From Reyranella massiliensis 521 (GTDB lineage Bacteria > Pseudomonadota > Alphaproteobacteria > Reyranellales > Reyranellaceae), in the NCBI RefSeq assembly GCF_000312425.1, contig NZ_HE997181.1, forward strand, positions 4,344,045 to 4,408,044: a DNA stretch of 64,000 nucleotides, written 5' to 3'. The notes beneath the pieces are model-generated. The model was not told the DNA's origin, ran no database searches, and worked only from the letters and a program-made list of their open reading frames with translations. Within the stretch, counting starts at the first letter, position 1; every line of letters starts with the position of its first letter. Below are positions 62,545-64,000 of the stretch, one piece after another. The position numbers and the translations under genes were made by a program.

Positions 62545-63744
62545 GTGGATACGTTGATCCCGACTTCCGCCGACCTTGCCGGCGATCAGACCGTAATCTC
62601 CCGCGCCGAGGCCGTCCGGCCGGCCGTCGAGGCCGCCTCGAACGAGATCGAGGACAAGCGGCGGCTACCGCCGGCGCTGCTGGACAAGCTGCATGAGGCG
62701 AAGCTTTTCCGCCTGCTGCTGCCGCGCTCGTCGAACGGGATCGAAACCGATCCCGTCACCTTCTTCCACGTCATCGAGACCATCGCCCGCGGCGATGCCT
62801 CGACGGCGTGGTGCCTCAGTCAGGCGGGCGGCTGCGCCATGTCGGCGGCCTATCTCGACCTGCCGGTCGCGCAATCGATCTTCGGCAAGGATCCGCGCGC
62901 CGTGCTGGCCTGGGGTCCCGGCCCCCGGGTCAAGGCCATCGAATGCGAGGGCGGCTACAAGGTCACGGGCGTCTGGGCCTTCGCTTCGGGCGGCCGGCAC
63001 GCGACCTGGCTCGGCGCCCATTGCCCGATCTATCAGGCCGACGGCTCGCCGCGACTCGACCCGAATGGCGTACAGCAGGAGCGCACCATGCTGGTGCGGA
63101 CCGAAGACGTGCAGTGGACCGACATCTGGAACACGGTCGGGTTGCGCGGTACCGCCAGCGACCAGTTCGCCCTGACCGATTTCTTCGTCCGCGCCGACCA
63201 TTCGATTACCCGCGACTTCGAGAAGGAGTGTCGCGAACCCGGCCCGCTCTACCGCATGGGCGCCGGAACTTGTTACCAGGTGGGCTTCGCGGGCGTCGCC
63301 TGCGGCATTGCCCGCGGCGCACTCGACAGCTTCGTCGACGTGGCGCGCAACAAGGTGCCGCGCGGCATGAAGAGCCCGATCCGCGACAATGCCGTCGTGC
63401 AATCCGGCCTCGCGCAGGCCGAGGTCGGGCTGCGCTCGGCGCGCGCCTACGTGCTGCAGACGATGGCCGGAATCTGGAAAGATCTCTCGGCCGGCGCCAC
63501 GATCAGCATCGAACAGCGCATCACCGTCCGAATGGCTGCGACCCACGCCATCCACAAGGCCAAGGACGCCGTCGACTTCGCCTATAACGCCGCCGGCGCC
63601 ACGGCGATCTTCGAGAACCATCCGCTGGAGCGCCGCTTCCGCGACATCCACACCGTGACCCAGCAGTTGCAGGGCCGGCTGTCCCATTTCGAGACCGTCG
63701 GCGCCTGGATGATGGGCGTCGACGCCGACCTCACTTTCGTCTGA
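62545..63744 (+). CDS. Acyl-CoA dehydrogenase-fold flavin monooxygenase (HsaA/HpaB-like)
   Basis: 399 aa from the GTG at 62545. It lacks the catalytic Glu pattern of true acyl-CoA dehydrogenases and instead has the group D-type features: ISRAEAVRPAVEAASNEIED, GDASTAWCLSQAGGCAMSAAYL, GVWAFASGGRHATWLGAHCP, TVGLRGTASDQFALTDFFV, and the C-terminal HPLERRFRDIHTVTQQLQGR. These proteins use reduced flavin and oxygen to hydroxylate aromatic or cyclic compounds, with a separate reductase. It follows the MFS gene by 28 bp and precedes a VOC gene by 21 bp. Confidence 0.9.
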   Translation: MDTLIPTSADLAGDQTVISRAEAVRPAVEAASNEIEDKRRLPPALLDKLHEAKLFRLLLPRSSNGIETDPVTFFHVIETIARGDASTAWCLSQAGGCAMSAAYLDLPVAQSIFGKDPRAVLAWGPGPRVKAIECEGGYKVTGVWAFASGGRHATWLGAHCPIYQADGSPRLDPNGVQQERTMLVRTEDVQWTDIWNTVGLRGTASDQFALTDFFVRADHSITRDFEKECREPGPLYRMGAGTCYQVGFAGVACGIARGALDSFVDVARNKVPRGMKSPIRDNAVVQSGLAQAEVGLRSARAYVLQTMAGIWKDLSAGATISIEQRITVRMAATHAIHKAKDAVDFAYNAAGATAIFENHPLERRFRDIHTVTQQLQGRLSHFETVGAWMMGVDADLTFV

Positions 63745-63765
63745 TCAGAACCACGGAGACGGACC

Positions 63766-64000
63766 ATGCCGTTGGGCGTTCTTCAGCACTACACGATCGA
63801 ACCTTCCGACCTCGAAGCCACCAAGGATTTCTACTGCGACGTGCTCGGCCTCGAGAACGGCGACCGGCCCCCTTTGGGTTTCCCCGGCTACTGGCTCTAT
63901 TCGGGCGGCGTGGCGACGGTGCACCTGCTGGGAGAGCGCAAGCCACGCGAAGGCATCGTGGTCCGCGGCACCGAGAAGAAATTCGACGACACCGGCCGCT
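63766..64000 (+). CDS. VOC family protein (glyoxalase/ring-cleavage dioxygenase fold), 5' part
   Basis: 78 codons before the window ends. LQHYTIEPSDLEATKDFYCDVLGLENGDRPP gives the first His ligand and the family repeat, and YWLYSGGVATVHLLG is the second strand pair. VOC proteins include glyoxalases, ring-cleavage dioxygenases and isomerases. Next to a flavin monooxygenase gene, an extradiol-type ring cleavage is plausible but unproven. Confidence 0.85.
   Translation, partial: MPLGVLQHYTIEPSDLEATKDFYCDVLGLENGDRPPLGFPGYWLYSGGVATVHLLGERKPREGIVVRGTEKKFDDTGR

Overview
The window is GC-rich DNA, with G or C at most third codon positions, and it is packed with ATP-binding cassette (ABC) and tripartite-type solute-binding proteins, small catabolic operons and ATGA/GTGA gene overlaps. 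This is the style of a large-genome soil or freshwater alphaproteobacterium. A Reyranella-like or other Rhodospirillales/Hyphomicrobiales host is my guess, not something the sequence proves. I see no rRNA, tRNA, CRISPR array, phage or insertion sequence.

Layout. 1-3.1 kb (minus): a FadR-type regulator with a perfect operator palindrome, an RpiB-type isomerase, two tandem polar amino-acid binding proteins and the start of their permease. 3.1-7.5 kb: a histidine acid phosphatase, OsmC, two exported or small unknowns and an orphan Bug-type binding protein. 7.5-9.0 kb: a scarred region holding a tiny Q-rich gene behind a hairpin that buries its ribosome site, a strong terminator, a permease wrecked by deletions plus a 42-bp inversion, and a DoxX gene clipped at its start. 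9.0-11.6 kb (plus): Bug-type binding protein, two Lin0512 paralogues, a glutathione transferase.

11.6-16.6 kb (minus) is the most interesting part: Bug-type binding protein, luciferase-like flavin monooxygenase, LysR regulator, a 351-aa protein ending in a CxxC, and a selenoprotein of the UGSC family. Its ORF looks like a 93-codon gene, but the TGA is followed in frame by Gly-Ser-Cys and 78 more codons. A perfect 7-bp stem with a GUC loop sits 12 nt after the UGA, as expected for a bacterial SECIS element (the RNA hairpin that directs selenocysteine insertion).

16.7-31.1 kb (mostly plus): a gamma-glutamyltransferase-like enzyme, a complete Dpp/Opp-type ABC operon with a hairpin after the binding-protein gene, an adenylate/guanylate cyclase coupled to that operon, and a complete sugar-type ABC importer. 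31.1-40.8 kb (minus): one tightly overlapping nucleoside uptake and salvage operon (BMP-type importer, cytidine deaminase, purine nucleoside phosphorylase, thymidine phosphorylase, a PhyH-like oxygenase, adenosine deaminase, a P4-type acid phosphatase). 40.9-49.1 kb (minus): cobalt-type nitrile hydratase alpha, beta and accessory genes with amidase and amidohydrolase, preceded by an arylsulfatase and an MFS transporter. 49.2-54.4 kb (plus): alpha/beta hydrolase, Tag-like glycosylase, racemase-fold protein, fumarylacetoacetate hydrolase, MFS transporter, nitroreductase. 54.4-64 kb: alcohol dehydrogenase, SDR, a circularly permuted ATP-grasp/alpha-E protein with its transglutaminase partner, an oxaloacetate decarboxylase-like enzyme divergent from an MFS transporter, an acyl-CoA dehydrogenase-like oxygenase and a truncated VOC protein.

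The genes fit a scavenger that imports many small organic molecules (amino acids, peptides, sugars, carboxylates, nucleosides, nitriles) and degrades each with a locally encoded enzyme set.
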